Shown: positions 20,126 through 29,540, counted from the first letter of the stretch. The stretch is 64,000 nucleotides of DNA from Actinomyces oris (GCF_001937665.1 NZ_MSKL01000031.1:1-64000); one strand, 5' to 3'. Numbers and translations: made by a program. The notes: a model not told the origin generated them from the sequence alone.

Positions 20126-21268
20126 ATGGGTGGTGGACGCAGCCTCGGCGCCAGGGCGCTGCTCGCCCTGATCTCCGCCGGCACCATGAGTCGTGGTGAC
20201 CTCGGTGAGCGCCTGGGGCTCTCCGCGGCGACGACCACACGCACGGTGCGTCCCCTCATCGAGGCGGGGTTCGTCGTGGAGCAGCCGCCGGTGGAGGTGG
20301 ATGGACCGGGGCGGCCCACCCGCCTGCTGGCCGTCGCCCCGAACAGTGCCACGGTTGCTGGCATCAAGCTCACGGATGACCGCCTCTACGCCGTTCTGAC
20401 CGACCCGCTGGGTGAGGTTCTCATTGGCGACTCCGTGCCGCTGACCCAAACCGATGCCGGCTCCGTGACGGCCCTCATCGCCTCGGTCGTGGCGCAGCTG
20501 GCCGAGCGCAGTGGTCGACGGCCCGACGCGATCGGAATCTCCCTGGGGGCGGCTGTCATCGGGAGGCGGACTGTGGTGGTGGCCAGCTTCCTGGGGTGGC
20601 GTGATGTGCCTCTGGCCGCCATGGTCACCGAGGCCACTGGGCTGCCCTGCGTCGCGGCCAATGACGTGCGCGCCTTCGCCCATGCCGAGGCCTGGTTCGG
20701 GGCCGGTCGTGGAAAGGATCCCTTCGCCATGGTCACCCTCGGTGCCGGGATCGGCTGTGGGATCGTGGTGGCCGGTGAGGTCGTCTCCGGTGCGCAGGGG
20801 GCGGCCGGTAGCGTCGGACACCTGCCGGTGGATCCCTCGGGGCCCAGCTGCGAGATCGGGCACCCCGGGTGCGCTCGTGCTCTCGCCTCGACCTCCGGAA
20901 TCCTGCGGGCGGCCGCCGAGCGCCTGGGATGTGAGGCTCAGGAGCTGAGCCTCGATCTGCTCCTGAGCTCCGACATGCGTCGCAACAACGGCGTCGACGA
21001 CGTCCTGCGGCGTGCGGCGCTGGCGGTCGGAAGGGTGGTGGGGACTCTCGTCGCCTACGTCGACCCCGAGCTCGTCGTCGTCTCCGGGGAGGGTGTCGTC
21101 GTGGTGGAGACCTACCGGGAGGTCTTTGAGAAGGAGGTGGGCGGCCTGCGGCACTGGGCGGCGGCGCCAGTGCCGGTCCTGCTGCGTCCCTTCGAGTTCG
21201 ACGAGTGGGCGCGGGGGGCGGCCGCTCTGGCCCTGGAGCAGTGGACGGTGGTGGCGGGCAATCGGTGA
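20126..21268 (+). CDS. ROK-family transcriptional regulator
   Basis: A 380-residue ROK repressor (N-terminal winged helix about 10-60, then a sugar-kinase-like domain), probably controlling the divergent sugar operon. The domain has the glycine-rich GAGIGCG loop of the family. The ROK zinc motif (normally C-x-C-G-x2-G-C) is partly lost: the segment reads SCEIGHPGC, keeping two cysteines but with Ile in place of the middle one, so zinc binding is doubtful. Sugar kinase catalysis is not expected in an HTH-bearing member. Confidence 0.88.
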   Translation: MGGGRSLGARALLALISAGTMSRGDLGERLGLSAATTTRTVRPLIEAGFVVEQPPVEVDGPGRPTRLLAVAPNSATVAGIKLTDDRLYAVLTDPLGEVLIGDSVPLTQTDAGSVTALIASVVAQLAERSGRRPDAIGISLGAAVIGRRTVVVASFLGWRDVPLAAMVTEATGLPCVAANDVRAFAHAEAWFGAGRGKDPFAMVTLGAGIGCGIVVAGEVVSGAQGAAGSVGHLPVDPSGPSCEIGHPGCARALASTSGILRAAAERLGCEAQELSLDLLLSSDMRRNNGVDDVLRRAALAVGRVVGTLVAYVDPELVVVSGEGVVVVETYREVFEKEVGGLRHWAAAPVPVLLRPFEFDEWARGAAALALEQWTVVAGNR

Positions 21269-21344
21269 AAGGGAATCCTCGCCGCGCAAGCGCGCACTGT
21301 GACAGGAACCATGTCTAGGAACTAGGTCCCAGCGTGGTGTTGAA

Positions 21345-21360
21345 CTAAGGGTCCCCTTAG
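21345..21360. promoter_or_regulatory. Palindrome over the ndh promoter, candidate operator
   Basis: CTAAGGG (21345-21351) and CCCTTAG (21354-21360) form a perfect 7-bp inverted repeat with a 2-nt centre. Its right arm overlaps the first bases of the TAGATT -10 box. An imperfect related sequence (GGAACTAGGTCC) sits about 27 nt upstream. A repressor bound here would cover the promoter. Confidence 0.55.
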
Positions 21361-21363
21361 ATT
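21358..21363 (+). promoter_or_regulatory. Leaderless-type -10 box of the NDH-2-like gene
   Basis: TAGATT, 6 nt, then ATG 21370. An in-frame GTG at 21364 is within the expected untranscribed spacer, so ATG 21370 is preferred. Confidence 0.55.
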
Positions 21364-21369
21364 GTGCGC

Positions 21370-22893
21370 ATGATCCGCCGCACCACCATCGCGCTGTCCA
21401 CCGCCGGTCTCCTGGCCGCCGGAGCCGCCCTCGCCCTGGCCGTACGTCCGGCCCGCCACGACGTCCCCGACGTCGCCGCCGGCACGGGCAGCCGCCGTCC
21501 GCCCCGCGTCGTCATCGCCGGTGGCGGCTACGTCGGCTTCTGCGTCGCCCGGGCCCTGCGCGCCCAGCTCAACCTCGACCAGGTCGAGATCGCCATCATC
21601 GACTCGCGCGCTTACATGACCTACCAGCCCTTCCTGCCGGAGGTCGCGGCCGGCTCCATCCAGCCGCGCCACGTCGTCGCCCCCCACCGCCGTAACCTCG
21701 ACGGCGTCACCATCATCACCGGCGCCGTCACCGCCATCGACCACGCGGGCCGCACCGTTACCGTGCGTCCCCCGACCCCCCAGTCCACGCACGAGCGGGT
21801 CGAGCCCTACACCCTGACCTACGACCACCTCGTCATCGCCCTGGGCGCCGAGGCCCGCACCCTGCCGATCCCCGGCCTGGCGGAGCAGGCCATGGGCTTC
21901 AAGCAGGTCGAGGAGGCCACCGCCCTGCGCAACCGGGTCCTCACCCGCATCGAGGACGCCGCCTCCACCTGGGACACCGAGCGCCGCAGGCGCCTGCTCA
22001 CCTTCGTCTTCGTCGGAGGAGGCTTCGCGGGCGTCGAGGCCATCGCCGAGCTCGAGGACATGGCACGCGCGACCGTGCGCACCATCCCTTCCATCGAGCA
22101 GCGCGACGTCCGCTTCGTCCTCGTCGAGGGCTCGCGCCGCATCCTGCCCGAGCTCACCGAGGAGCTCTCCGGCTACGGGCTGCAGCAGCTGCGCGAGCGC
22201 GGCATCGACGTGCGGCTCAACACCTTCCTCAACTCCTGCGTCGACGGCCACGTCGTCCTGTCCGACGGCACCGAGTTCGACGCCGACACCATCGTGTGGA
22301 CCGCCGGCGTCAAGGCCGCCCCGGTGCTGCAGACCGCCTCCGACCTGCCCATCGACGCCCGCGGCCGTGTCACCGCGCTACCCACCCTCCAGGTGGCGCG
22401 CGACGGCGCGCCGGTCGAGGGAGCCTGGGCCGCCGGCGACTGCGCCGCCGTCCCGGACCTGACCTCCGAGGACCCCGAGGCCACCTGCGCCCCCACCGCC
22501 CAGCACGCGGTGCGTCAGGCCAAGTTGCTGGCCGACAACCTCGTGGCCGTCCTCGCCGCCGGGGACGAGAACGGTGTGCCTCTGAAGTCCTACGCCCACG
22601 AGAACCTCGGTACCGTGGCCTCCCTGGGGATCGGCAAGGGCGTGGCCCGCATCATGGGGCAGAACCTGCGCGGCTTCACCGCCTGGACCGCTCACCGTGG
22701 CTACCATGTCTACGCCATGCCGACCTTCAACCGGAAGGTGCGCATCATGATGGACTGGCTGGCCGCCGTCGTCTTCCGTCGCGACCTGGCCTCCTTCGGC
22801 TCCATCGCCGAGCCCGGCGCGGCCTTCGCCACGGCGGCCCGTCACGACGCCGACCTCGCCGCCCGCCGTAAGGCCGCCGAGAGCGGGTCCTGA
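21370..22893 (+). CDS. ndh: NDH-2-like NADH:quinone oxidoreductase with N-terminal membrane segment
   Basis: A 507-residue FAD/NAD(P) oxidoreductase of the type II NADH dehydrogenase group, which passes electrons from NADH to quinone without proton pumping. Two dinucleotide folds are visible: VVIAGGGYVGF (about 47-57, FAD) and FVFVGGGFAGVEA (NADH). Unlike typical NDH-2, it begins with RR followed by a hydrophobic stretch (about 7-25) and then a basic segment, so the protein may be anchored by its N-terminus; the Tat-like RR is probably coincidental because NADH is cytoplasmic. The stop sits in the palindrome TGAGCGCTCA shared with the gcvH stop. Substrate assignment is by similarity. Confidence 0.8.
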   Translation: MIRRTTIALSTAGLLAAGAALALAVRPARHDVPDVAAGTGSRRPPRVVIAGGGYVGFCVARALRAQLNLDQVEIAIIDSRAYMTYQPFLPEVAAGSIQPRHVVAPHRRNLDGVTIITGAVTAIDHAGRTVTVRPPTPQSTHERVEPYTLTYDHLVIALGAEARTLPIPGLAEQAMGFKQVEEATALRNRVLTRIEDAASTWDTERRRRLLTFVFVGGGFAGVEAIAELEDMARATVRTIPSIEQRDVRFVLVEGSRRILPELTEELSGYGLQQLRERGIDVRLNTFLNSCVDGHVVLSDGTEFDADTIVWTAGVKAAPVLQTASDLPIDARGRVTALPTLQVARDGAPVEGAWAAGDCAAVPDLTSEDPEATCAPTAQHAVRQAKLLADNLVAVLAAGDENGVPLKSYAHENLGTVASLGIGKGVARIMGQNLRGFTAWTAHRGYHVYAMPTFNRKVRIMMDWLAAVVFRRDLASFGSIAEPGAAFATAARHDADLAARRKAAESGS

Positions 22894-22897
22894 GCGC

Positions 22898-23284
22898 TCA
22901 GCCGTCGACCACGGCGTCGAACCTGCCTGCGTAGTCCTGGGCGCTGAGCAGATCTCCCTCGGCGCTGACCGTCACCGTGAACAGCCAGCCGGCACCGTAG
23001 GGGTCCTCGTTGATGGTGCCCGGCTCGTCGACGACCGCCTCATTGACGTCGACGACGGTGCCGCTCACGGGCGAGACGAGGTCCGAGACGGACTTGGTCG
23101 ACTCGAGCTCGCCGCAGGGCTCGCCCGCCTCGACCTGGGCGCCGACCTCGGGCAGGTCGACGAAGACGACCTCACCGAGAGCGTCGGCGGCGACGGTGGT
23201 GATGCCCACGCGTGCGGGCTCACCGTCCTCCAGCCACTCGTGGTCGATGCTGTAGCGCAGGTGAGCGCGCACGCTCTGAGCCAT
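22898..23284 (-). CDS. gcvH: Glycine cleavage system H protein
   Basis: A 128-residue lipoyl carrier that shuttles the aminomethyl group between P, T and L proteins. The lipoylation site is Lys64 in ESTKSVSDL. It is the last gene of the gcvPTH operon and converges with the NDH-2-like gene, the two stops being only 4 nt apart. Confidence 0.95.
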   Translation of the reverse strand: MAQSVRAHLRYSIDHEWLEDGEPARVGITTVAADALGEVVFVDLPEVGAQVEAGEPCGELESTKSVSDLVSPVSGTVVDVNEAVVDEPGTINEDPYGAGWLFTVTVSAEGDLLSAQDYAGRFDAVVDG

Positions 23285-23329
23285 GATGGGGTCCTTCCTG
23301 TCAGGAGGTGGTGGATGGTGCGGGACGCC

Positions 23330-24595
23330 TTATCGGGTCCGCTTGTAGAAGGGGGAGTCGACGACCGTGACCTCCAGCGGCCTGCCGCGCACGTCGGCGA
23401 CGAGCGCCGTGCCCATGGGCCAGGCGGGGGCGTCCTCACGCCAGGGACGCAGGAGAGCCAGGGCCACGGGGTGACCCAGCGTGGGTGACAGCAGGCCGGA
23501 GGTCACCGCACCGAGCACCTCGCCGTCGTCGCCCAGCACCGGCGCACCGGCCCGGGCCGCACGCCGACCCTCAGCGCTCAGGGCGACCAGCACCGAGGTG
23601 CCCTCGGTGCCCTCCTGCTCGGCCCGGGCGGCCAGGGCGTCACGTCCGACGAAAGCGCCCTTGTTGAGCCGCACCACCGCGCCCAGGCCGGCGTCGTAAG
23701 GCGTCATCCCCTCGTGGAGCTCGTGCCCGTACAGGGGCATCCCGGCCTCCAGCCGCAGGGAGTCGCGCGCTGCCAGTCCGCAAGGAGTCAGCGCCGGCAC
23801 CGGCTCGCCGTCGATGACGGTGGGCTCCAAGGCCGCCGCGGCACTGGTGATGACCGTCCACAGGTCCACGGCGTCCTCCGCGCCGCAGAACAGCTCGAAG
23901 CCGTCCTCACCCGTGTAGCCGGTACGGGCCAGCAGCACCGGGTGCCCCGCCGCCGTCGCCCTGACGGCCGCGTAGAAGCGCAGGCGCTCCAAGAGCGTGG
24001 GACCGCACAGCACGTCCGGTCCGCAGTCGTCCTCCTCCGAGCCCTCAAGGGGCCTGAGAGCGCCGGGCATGGCGGCACCGGACTCGACGACGCCGACCAG
24101 CACCTCCTGCGCCCGCGGCCCCTGGACGGCGATGAGACAGGTGGCCAGGGAGATGTCCTCGACCGTGCAGTCGAATCCCGCGCAGCGGGCGACCAGCTCG
24201 GCGGCGACGCGCTCGCGGTTGCCGGCGTTGGGCACCACGAGGTACTCCTCGTCGCCCACGTGGTAGACGATGAGGTCGTCGATGACCCCGCCGGAGGGCG
24301 AGACCATCATCGTGTAGCGGGCGCGCCCCACCGCCACGGCGGACAGGGCCCCCACGAGCGCGTGGTCCAGGGCGGCCCCCGCCTCGGGGCCGGTGACCTT
24401 GACCTCACCCATGTGGGACAGGTCGAAGATCCCCGCGCTGCGGCGCACCGCGTGGTGCTCGGCCAGGTCAGAGGTGTAGCGCAACGGCATCTGCCAGCCG
24501 CCGAAGTCGGTGAAGGACGCGCCCAGGGCCGTGTGCACGCGGTGCAGGGGCGTGGTGCGCAGGACGGCTGCGCTGGTCTCGGTGTTCTTGCTCAT
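23330..24595 (-). CDS. gcvT: Aminomethyltransferase (glycine cleavage T protein)
   Basis: A 421-residue T protein that transfers the methylene group from the H protein to tetrahydrofolate and frees ammonia. The GcvT fold motifs FGGWQMPL, IFDLSHMGE and RTGYTGEDGFEL are present. It is somewhat longer than the approximately 365 residues usual in enterobacteria, through internal acidic loops. It lies 30 nt after gcvP and 45 nt before gcvH. Confidence 0.94.
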   Translation of the reverse strand: MSKNTETSAAVLRTTPLHRVHTALGASFTDFGGWQMPLRYTSDLAEHHAVRRSAGIFDLSHMGEVKVTGPEAGAALDHALVGALSAVAVGRARYTMMVSPSGGVIDDLIVYHVGDEEYLVVPNAGNRERVAAELVARCAGFDCTVEDISLATCLIAVQGPRAQEVLVGVVESGAAMPGALRPLEGSEEDDCGPDVLCGPTLLERLRFYAAVRATAAGHPVLLARTGYTGEDGFELFCGAEDAVDLWTVITSAAAALEPTVIDGEPVPALTPCGLAARDSLRLEAGMPLYGHELHEGMTPYDAGLGAVVRLNKGAFVGRDALAARAEQEGTEGTSVLVALSAEGRRAARAGAPVLGDDGEVLGAVTSGLLSPTLGHPVALALLRPWREDAPAWPMGTALVADVRGRPLEVTVVDSPFYKRTR

Positions 24596-24625
24596 CGCTG
24601 TCTCCTCGTCAGACGTGGTCCCGGC

Positions 24626-27547
24626 TCAGGCCTCGTGCGCCTCGAAGGCATCGGGTGGCGGGCAGGTGCACATCAGGTGGCGGTCGCCCCACGCGTTGTC
24701 CACCCGCGAGACCGGGGGGAAGTACTTGTCCGTCTCCATGCCCGCCAGCGGGAAGGCAGCGGTGGCGCGCGAGTAGGGCCGCTGCCACGGCTCGGCCGTG
24801 ACGGCCGCCAGCGTGTGCGGCGAGCGGCACAGCACCGAGTCCTCCAGTGCCACGGCCCCCGAGGCGACCTCGTCGATCTCGGCACGGATCGAGCGCATGG
24901 CCGCGATGAATCGGTCCAGCTCGGCCAGGGGCTCGGACTCGGTGGGCTCGACCATGAGCGTGCCGGCCACGGGGAAGGAGAGGGTCGGTGCGTGGAACCC
25001 GTAGTCGATGAGCCTCTTGGCCACGTCCTCGGCGGTCACGCCCGTGGCCGCGGTGAGCGCACGCAGGTCGAGGACGCACTCGTGCGCTACGTGCCCGCGG
25101 TGGGTGTACAGGGTGGGGAAGACGTCGGCGAGCGCCTGTGAGAGGTAGCTCGCGTGGGCCAGCGCCGTGAGGGTGACCCGGCGCAGATCGGCGTCGGTGA
25201 GCGTGGCCAGGTACGTCCAGGCCAGCGGCATGACCCCCGCCGAGCCGAAGCGTGCCCCCATGGCCGCTGCCCCGCCGAAGCCCCGGTCATGGTCCTCGTC
25301 CGTCGGGACGGCCGATCCGACGGGACCGGCCGGAAGGTAGGGGGCCAGGTGCTCCTTGACGACGACGGGGCCCACGCCCGGACCGCCGCCGCCGTGAGGG
25401 ATGGCGAAAGTCTTGTGCAGGTTGAGGTGGGACACATCGCCACCGAGGTCACCCGGGCGCAGCAGCCCCGTGAGGGCGTTGAGGTTGGCGCCGTCGATGT
25501 AGACCTGGCCGCCGGCGTCGTGGACGAGGGCGGTGACCTCAGTGACCTGCGGCTCGAAGACGCCGTGGGTGGACGGGTACGTGAGCATGATGGCCGCGAC
25601 GCGTTCACCGTACTCGGCCAGGAGCCCGCGCAGGTGGTCGACGTCGATGGAGCCGTCCTCGGCGGTGGCGACCACCTTGACGCTGAAGCCGGCGCCGGCG
25701 GCCGAGGCGGCGTTCGTGCCGTGGGCGCTGGCGGGTACCAGGACGAGGTCGCGCTGCTGCTGCCCGGTGGCCCTGAGGTAGCCGCGCACCGCCAGCAGGC
25801 CGGCGAGCTCGCCCTGGGCGCCGGAGGCCGGCTGCAGGCTGCACCGGTCGTAGCCGGTCAGCTGCGCCAGCCGGTCGGCGAGACCGTCCAGCAGCAGGCG
25901 CCAGCCACGTGTCTGGGTCGCGGGGGCGTAGGGGTGGATGCCGGCGAGCCCGGGGCTGAGCCACACGGCCGACTGCGCGGCCGCGTTGAGCTTGAGGGTG
26001 CACGAGCCCAGCGGGATCATCGTCCGGTCGAGGGCGAGGTCGCGGTCCGCCAGCCGCCGGATGTAGCGCACGAGGGCGGTCTCGCTGCGGTGGCGGTGGA
26101 AGCTCGGGTGGGTCAGGAAGGTGCTCGAGCGCGCCAGTGACGCGGGCAGAGGGAACCGGGGGGCGCCGTCGTTGCCCGGGGCGGGATCCTGCGCGGCGTG
26201 GGGGAGGGCATCGGCGAACGCCCGCAGGACCGTGGTGACGTCGTCATCGGTGGTGGTCTCGTTGACGCTCACACCCACGTGGTCAGTGTCGAGCAGGCGC
26301 AGGTTGTAGCCCAGCGCCTCAGCGCGCTCGATGGCGTTGCGAGCGGCGCCGGGCAGGCGCACGCTCACCGTGTCGAAGAACTCCTCGTGCTCGAGGGCGA
26401 GCCCGAGCGCGCAGGCGCCGACGGCCAGGTGCTCGGCCTGGCGGTGCACGTGCTCGGCGATGGACACCAGGCCCTCGGGACCGTGGTAGACCGCGTAGAA
26501 GGCCGCGACGACCGCCAGCAGGGCCTGTGCGGTGCAGATATTCGAGGTGGCCTTCTCCCGGCGGATGTGCTGCTCGCGGGTCTGCAGGGCCAGGCGGTAG
26601 GCCTCACGGCCCTCGGTGTCCCGGGAGACGCCGACGACGCGTCCCGGCAGCTGGCGTCGCAGGGCCTCGGTGACAGACATGAAGCCCGGGTGGGGGCCTC
26701 CGAAGAACAGGGGCACTCCCAGGCGCTGCGCGGTGCCGACGGCGATGTCCGCGCCGACGGCGCCCGGCTCGGTCAGCAGCGTCAGGGCCAGAGGGTCGGC
26801 GTCGACTGCCACCAGGCCGCCGCGGGCGTGGACGGCCGCGACGGCACCGGCGAGGTCCTGGACGAGTCCGCGGCTGGTGGTGTGGGCCAGGACCGCCCCG
26901 GTCAGGGGCGCGCCGTCGTCGGTGATCGTGGAGATGCAGACGACCTCGACGTCGATGCCCAGGGCCTCGGCCCGGGCCGAGGCCACCTCGATGAGCTGGG
27001 GGTGCAGGCCGGAGTCAAGGAGCACGGGGGCGCCGGGGCCACGGTGCGCGCGCGTCATGAGCAGGACGGCCTCTGCCACGGCCGTGGCCTCGTCCAGCAG
27101 GGAGGTGCAGGCCACCGGCAGGCCGGTGAGATCGGCCACGACGGTCTGGAACAGCAGCTGGGCCTCCAGGCGCCCCTGGCTGATCTCCGCCTGGTAGGGG
27201 GTGTAGGCGGTGGTCCATGCGGGGTTGGACAGGACGTCGCGCACGATGACGGCGGGGGTGATGGTGGGGTGGTAGCCGCGCCCGATCATCTCGGTGTGCG
27301 GGTCGTTGAGGGCGGCTAGGGACCTGAGCGCGTCGACGGCCTCGTCCTCGCTCAGCCCGCCGACGACGGCATCGGGTCGCTCGGGCTGCTGCGGGAGGTC
27401 GAGGACGGGAAGGGTGGCGGGGACCACCCGGACGGCCAGGTCCTCCAGGCTCCGAGCACCGATGCTGGTCAGGACCGTGTCCAGGTCCGCTCCCGTCGTG
27501 CCCAGGTGCCGGTTCAGGAAGCGCGTGGGTGTGTGGGGCGCCGTCAT
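24626..27547 (-). CDS. gcvP: Glycine dehydrogenase (decarboxylating), P protein
   Basis: A 973-residue fused (alpha plus beta) P protein, the PLP enzyme that decarboxylates glycine and loads the aminomethyl group on GcvH. The PLP lysine is Lys712 in HLNLHKTF, followed by the Gly-rich HGGGGPG. The start is ATG 27547 with a GGAGGG ribosome-binding site; the in-frame GTG at 27577 would add ten residues. The lipoamide dehydrogenase is not encoded here. No glycine riboswitch fits in the leader of about 25 nt. Confidence 0.95.
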   Translation of the reverse strand: MTAPHTPTRFLNRHLGTTGADLDTVLTSIGARSLEDLAVRVVPATLPVLDLPQQPERPDAVVGGLSEDEAVDALRSLAALNDPHTEMIGRGYHPTITPAVIVRDVLSNPAWTTAYTPYQAEISQGRLEAQLLFQTVVADLTGLPVACTSLLDEATAVAEAVLLMTRAHRGPGAPVLLDSGLHPQLIEVASARAEALGIDVEVVCISTITDDGAPLTGAVLAHTTSRGLVQDLAGAVAAVHARGGLVAVDADPLALTLLTEPGAVGADIAVGTAQRLGVPLFFGGPHPGFMSVTEALRRQLPGRVVGVSRDTEGREAYRLALQTREQHIRREKATSNICTAQALLAVVAAFYAVYHGPEGLVSIAEHVHRQAEHLAVGACALGLALEHEEFFDTVSVRLPGAARNAIERAEALGYNLRLLDTDHVGVSVNETTTDDDVTTVLRAFADALPHAAQDPAPGNDGAPRFPLPASLARSSTFLTHPSFHRHRSETALVRYIRRLADRDLALDRTMIPLGSCTLKLNAAAQSAVWLSPGLAGIHPYAPATQTRGWRLLLDGLADRLAQLTGYDRCSLQPASGAQGELAGLLAVRGYLRATGQQQRDLVLVPASAHGTNAASAAGAGFSVKVVATAEDGSIDVDHLRGLLAEYGERVAAIMLTYPSTHGVFEPQVTEVTALVHDAGGQVYIDGANLNALTGLLRPGDLGGDVSHLNLHKTFAIPHGGGGPGVGPVVVKEHLAPYLPAGPVGSAVPTDEDHDRGFGGAAAMGARFGSAGVMPLAWTYLATLTDADLRRVTLTALAHASYLSQALADVFPTLYTHRGHVAHECVLDLRALTAATGVTAEDVAKRLIDYGFHAPTLSFPVAGTLMVEPTESEPLAELDRFIAAMRSIRAEIDEVASGAVALEDSVLCRSPHTLAAVTAEPWQRPYSRATAAFPLAGMETDKYFPPVSRVDNAWGDRHLMCTCPPPDAFEAHEA

Positions 27548-27577
27548 GACCCTCCCTCTCGTCGTGTGGCGCGTCAC

Positions 27578-27583
27578 ATCCTA
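27578..27583 (-). promoter_or_regulatory. -10 box of the gcvPTH operon
   Basis: TAGGAT on the minus strand. A start about 7 nt downstream leaves a leader of roughly 25 nt with the gcvP ribosome-binding site. Confidence 0.5.
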
Positions 27584-27708
27584 GTGAAGGAGCCCGCATC
27601 CGCGCAGCAGAATGGAAGCGGCGCTCCGTGAGGCTCAGGTCGAGGACCATCAGCCGTGCATCTGGTCACGACGGTCCGTCAGGGCTGGGGCGGGGCCCCG
27701 CCGCCACC

Positions 27709-27714
27709 TACACT
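27709..27714 (+). promoter_or_regulatory. Leaderless-type -10 box of miaB
   Basis: TACACT, 8 nt, then ATG 27723. No Shine-Dalgarno sequence precedes the ATG. Confidence 0.45.
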
Positions 27715-27722
27715 GCTCGGCG

Positions 27723-29384
27723 ATGACCACGCTCACCACATCCGCCCCTGTTCTCGATGCCCGAGGCGGTCGGCCGCGCACCTACCACGTGCGCACGCTC
27801 GGCTGCCAGATGAACGTCCACGACTCCGAGCACATGGCGGGACTGCTGGAGAGGGCAGGCTACCTGCGCGTCGAGGACGTGCCCGAGGCCGCCGCCCGCG
27901 CCACCGACGCCGGTGACGGCGGGGCCGACGTCGTCATCATCAACACCTGCTCCGTACGTGAGAACGCCGCCACCCGGCTCCTCGGCAACCTGGGCCAGCT
28001 CGCCGCCGTCAAGCGCGAGCGCCCCGGCATGCAGATCGCCGTGGCCGGGTGCCTGGCCCAGCAGATGGGGGAGGGGATCGTCGATCGGGCACCCTGGGTC
28101 GACGTCGTCTTCGGCACCCACAACCTCGACGTCCTGCCCGCCCTGCTCGAGCGCGCCCGGCACAACTCCGCGGCCGCCGTCGAGCTCGAGGAGTCCCTCA
28201 AGGTCTTCCCCTCCACCCTGCCCACCCGCCGCGAGTCCTCTTACGCCGCCTGGGTCTCCATCGCCGTGGGCTGCAACAACACCTGCACCTTCTGCATCGT
28301 GCCCTCCCTGCGCGGTAAGCAGCGTGACCGCCGCCCCGGCGACGTCCTGGCCGAGGTCGAGGCCGTCGCCGCGCAGGGGGCCATCGAGGTGACCCTCCTG
28401 GGGCAGAACGTCAATTCCTACGGGGTCGGTTTCGGCGACCGCGGTGCCTTCGCCAAGCTGCTGCGGGCGACCGGATCAGTTGAGGGCATCGAGCGCGTGC
28501 GCTTCACCAGCCCCCACCCCGCCGCTTTCACTGACGACGTCATCGAGGCCATGGCCACCACCGAGGCCGTCATGCCCAGCCTGCACATGCCCCTGCAGTC
28601 CGGCTCGGACCGGGTGCTGCGCGCCATGCGCCGCTCCTACCGAACCCAGCGCTTCCTGGGCATCCTGGACAAGGTCAGGGACGTCATGCCCGAGGCCGCC
28701 ATCACTACTGACATCATCGTCGGCTTCCCCGGCGAGACCGAGGAGGACTTCCAGGCCACTCTGGACGTCGTCGAGCAGGCCCGCTTCGCCTCGGCCTACA
28801 CCTTCGAGTACTCCCCGCGCCCGGGCACGCCCGCCGCCGACCGCGACGACCAGGTCCCCGCCGAGGTCGTCAAGGACCGCTACCGGCGGCTCGATGCGCT
28901 CGTGCGTCGCATCGCCCACGAGGAGAACGAGCGCCAGGAGGGGCGCGTCGTGGAGGTGCTCGTCGCCGAGGGCGAGGGGCGCCGGGACTCGGTCACCGCC
29001 CGCATCTCCGGGCGCGCCGCCGACAACCGGCTCGTTCACGTCGCCCTGCCCGAGGGGCTGGCCGAGGACGACTACGCCGGCGGTGCCCCGCGCCCCGGCG
29101 ACATGGTCAGCGTGCGCGTCACGCACGGTGCCCCCCACAACCTCATCGCCGACTCCGCCCGCTGCGGGCGGGAGCTGGACCCGTTCGCCGCGGCCGCCAA
29201 TGAGGCCCTCAAGCCCGGCGACCGCCTTTGGCTCGACGACGGCCCCGCCCTGTTCCAGGTGCGACGCACCCGTGCCGGTGACGCCTGGGAGCGCCGCCAG
29301 GCCGAGGCCTGCGCCACGCCCGAGCCCGACACCGCCCCGGTGAGCCTGGGCCTTCCCACCCTGCGCGTGGGTGCACCCATCTGA
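27723..29384 (+). CDS. miaB: tRNA methylthiotransferase MiaB
   Basis: A 553-residue radical SAM enzyme that adds the 2-methylthio group to i6A37 of tRNAs. The N-terminal cluster cysteines lie in [15 protein letters not shown] and VAGCLAQ, and the radical SAM triad is Cys184, Cys188, Cys191 (CNNTCTFC). A TRAM domain follows. The C-terminus extends about 50 residues past the TRAM domain with a Pro/Ala-rich tail. The start is ATG 27723, not the in-frame ATG at 27612. Its partner miaA, which makes the i6A substrate, is 3.3 kb downstream. Confidence 0.94.
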   Translation: MTTLTTSAPVLDARGGRPRTYHVRTLGCQMNVHDSEHMAGLLERAGYLRVEDVPEAAARATDAGDGGADVVIINTCSVRENAATRLLGNLGQLAAVKRERPGMQIAVAGCLAQQMGEGIVDRAPWVDVVFGTHNLDVLPALLERARHNSAAAVELEESLKVFPSTLPTRRESSYAAWVSIAVGCNNTCTFCIVPSLRGKQRDRRPGDVLAEVEAVAAQGAIEVTLLGQNVNSYGVGFGDRGAFAKLLRATGSVEGIERVRFTSPHPAAFTDDVIEAMATTEAVMPSLHMPLQSGSDRVLRAMRRSYRTQRFLGILDKVRDVMPEAAITTDIIVGFPGETEEDFQATLDVVEQARFASAYTFEYSPRPGTPAADRDDQVPAEVVKDRYRRLDALVRRIAHEENERQEGRVVEVLVAEGEGRRDSVTARISGRAADNRLVHVALPEGLAEDDYAGGAPRPGDMVSVRVTHGAPHNLIADSARCGRELDPFAAAANEALKPGDRLWLDDGPALFQVRRTRAGDAWERRQAEACATPEPDTAPVSLGLPTLRVGAPI

Positions 29385-29411
29385 CTGAATCCCACATGGG
29401 CTCTATTCAGT
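29384..29411. repeat. Inverted repeat after miaB
   Basis: ACTGAAT (29384-29390) and ATTCAGT (29405-29411) are perfect 7-nt arms, with a nested CCCA-CA-TGGG palindrome between them. It overlaps the miaB stop codon. It may end miaB transcription or be part of the control region of the TetR gene; its low GC stem and lack of a T-tract argue against a strong terminator. Confidence 0.4.
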
Positions 29412-29430
29412 GGATGAGTGCTCTTGTGTT

Positions 29431-29452
29431 CTGTACCTAGAGGTATGTACAG
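29431..29452. promoter_or_regulatory. Candidate operator upstream of the TetR gene
   Basis: CTGTAC (29431-29436) and GTACAG (29447-29452) are perfect arms with a 10-nt centre, and an inner TACC-TAGA-GGTA pairing adds symmetry. It overlaps the first copy of the 19-bp direct repeat. Typical size and symmetry for a TetR dimer site. Confidence 0.5.
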
Positions 29453-29539
29453 TTCTGGCATCAGTTTCAGGAGGGAGCAGACTCGGGTGGCCGCCGTGCC
29501 TCCCGGGGGTTCGTCATGGTGAGGTATGTACAGTTCTGG
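29440..29539 (+). repeat. Perfect 19-bp direct repeat spanning the TetR start region
   Basis: The sequence GAGGTATGTACAGTTCTGG occurs at 29440-29458 and again at 29521-29539, 81 nt apart. The second copy ends 2 nt before the proposed GTG start. Each copy carries a TACAGT -10-like hexamer. It looks like a duplicated promoter/operator element. Confidence 0.75.
29529..29534 (+). promoter_or_regulatory. Leaderless-type -10 box of the TetR gene
   Basis: TACAGT, 6 nt, then GTG 29541. The alternative ATG at 29526 would lie upstream of this promoter. Confidence 0.45.
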
Positions 29540-29540
29540 T

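Noticed and set aside
22891-22900. Palindrome TGAGCGCTCA joining the ndh and gcvH stop codons
   Set aside because: It follows from two convergent TGA stops 4 nt apart; too short to be a terminator.
27548-27577. Glycine riboswitch before gcvP
   Set aside because: The predicted leader is about 25 nt, too short for a glycine aptamer, and no aptamer core sequences are visible.
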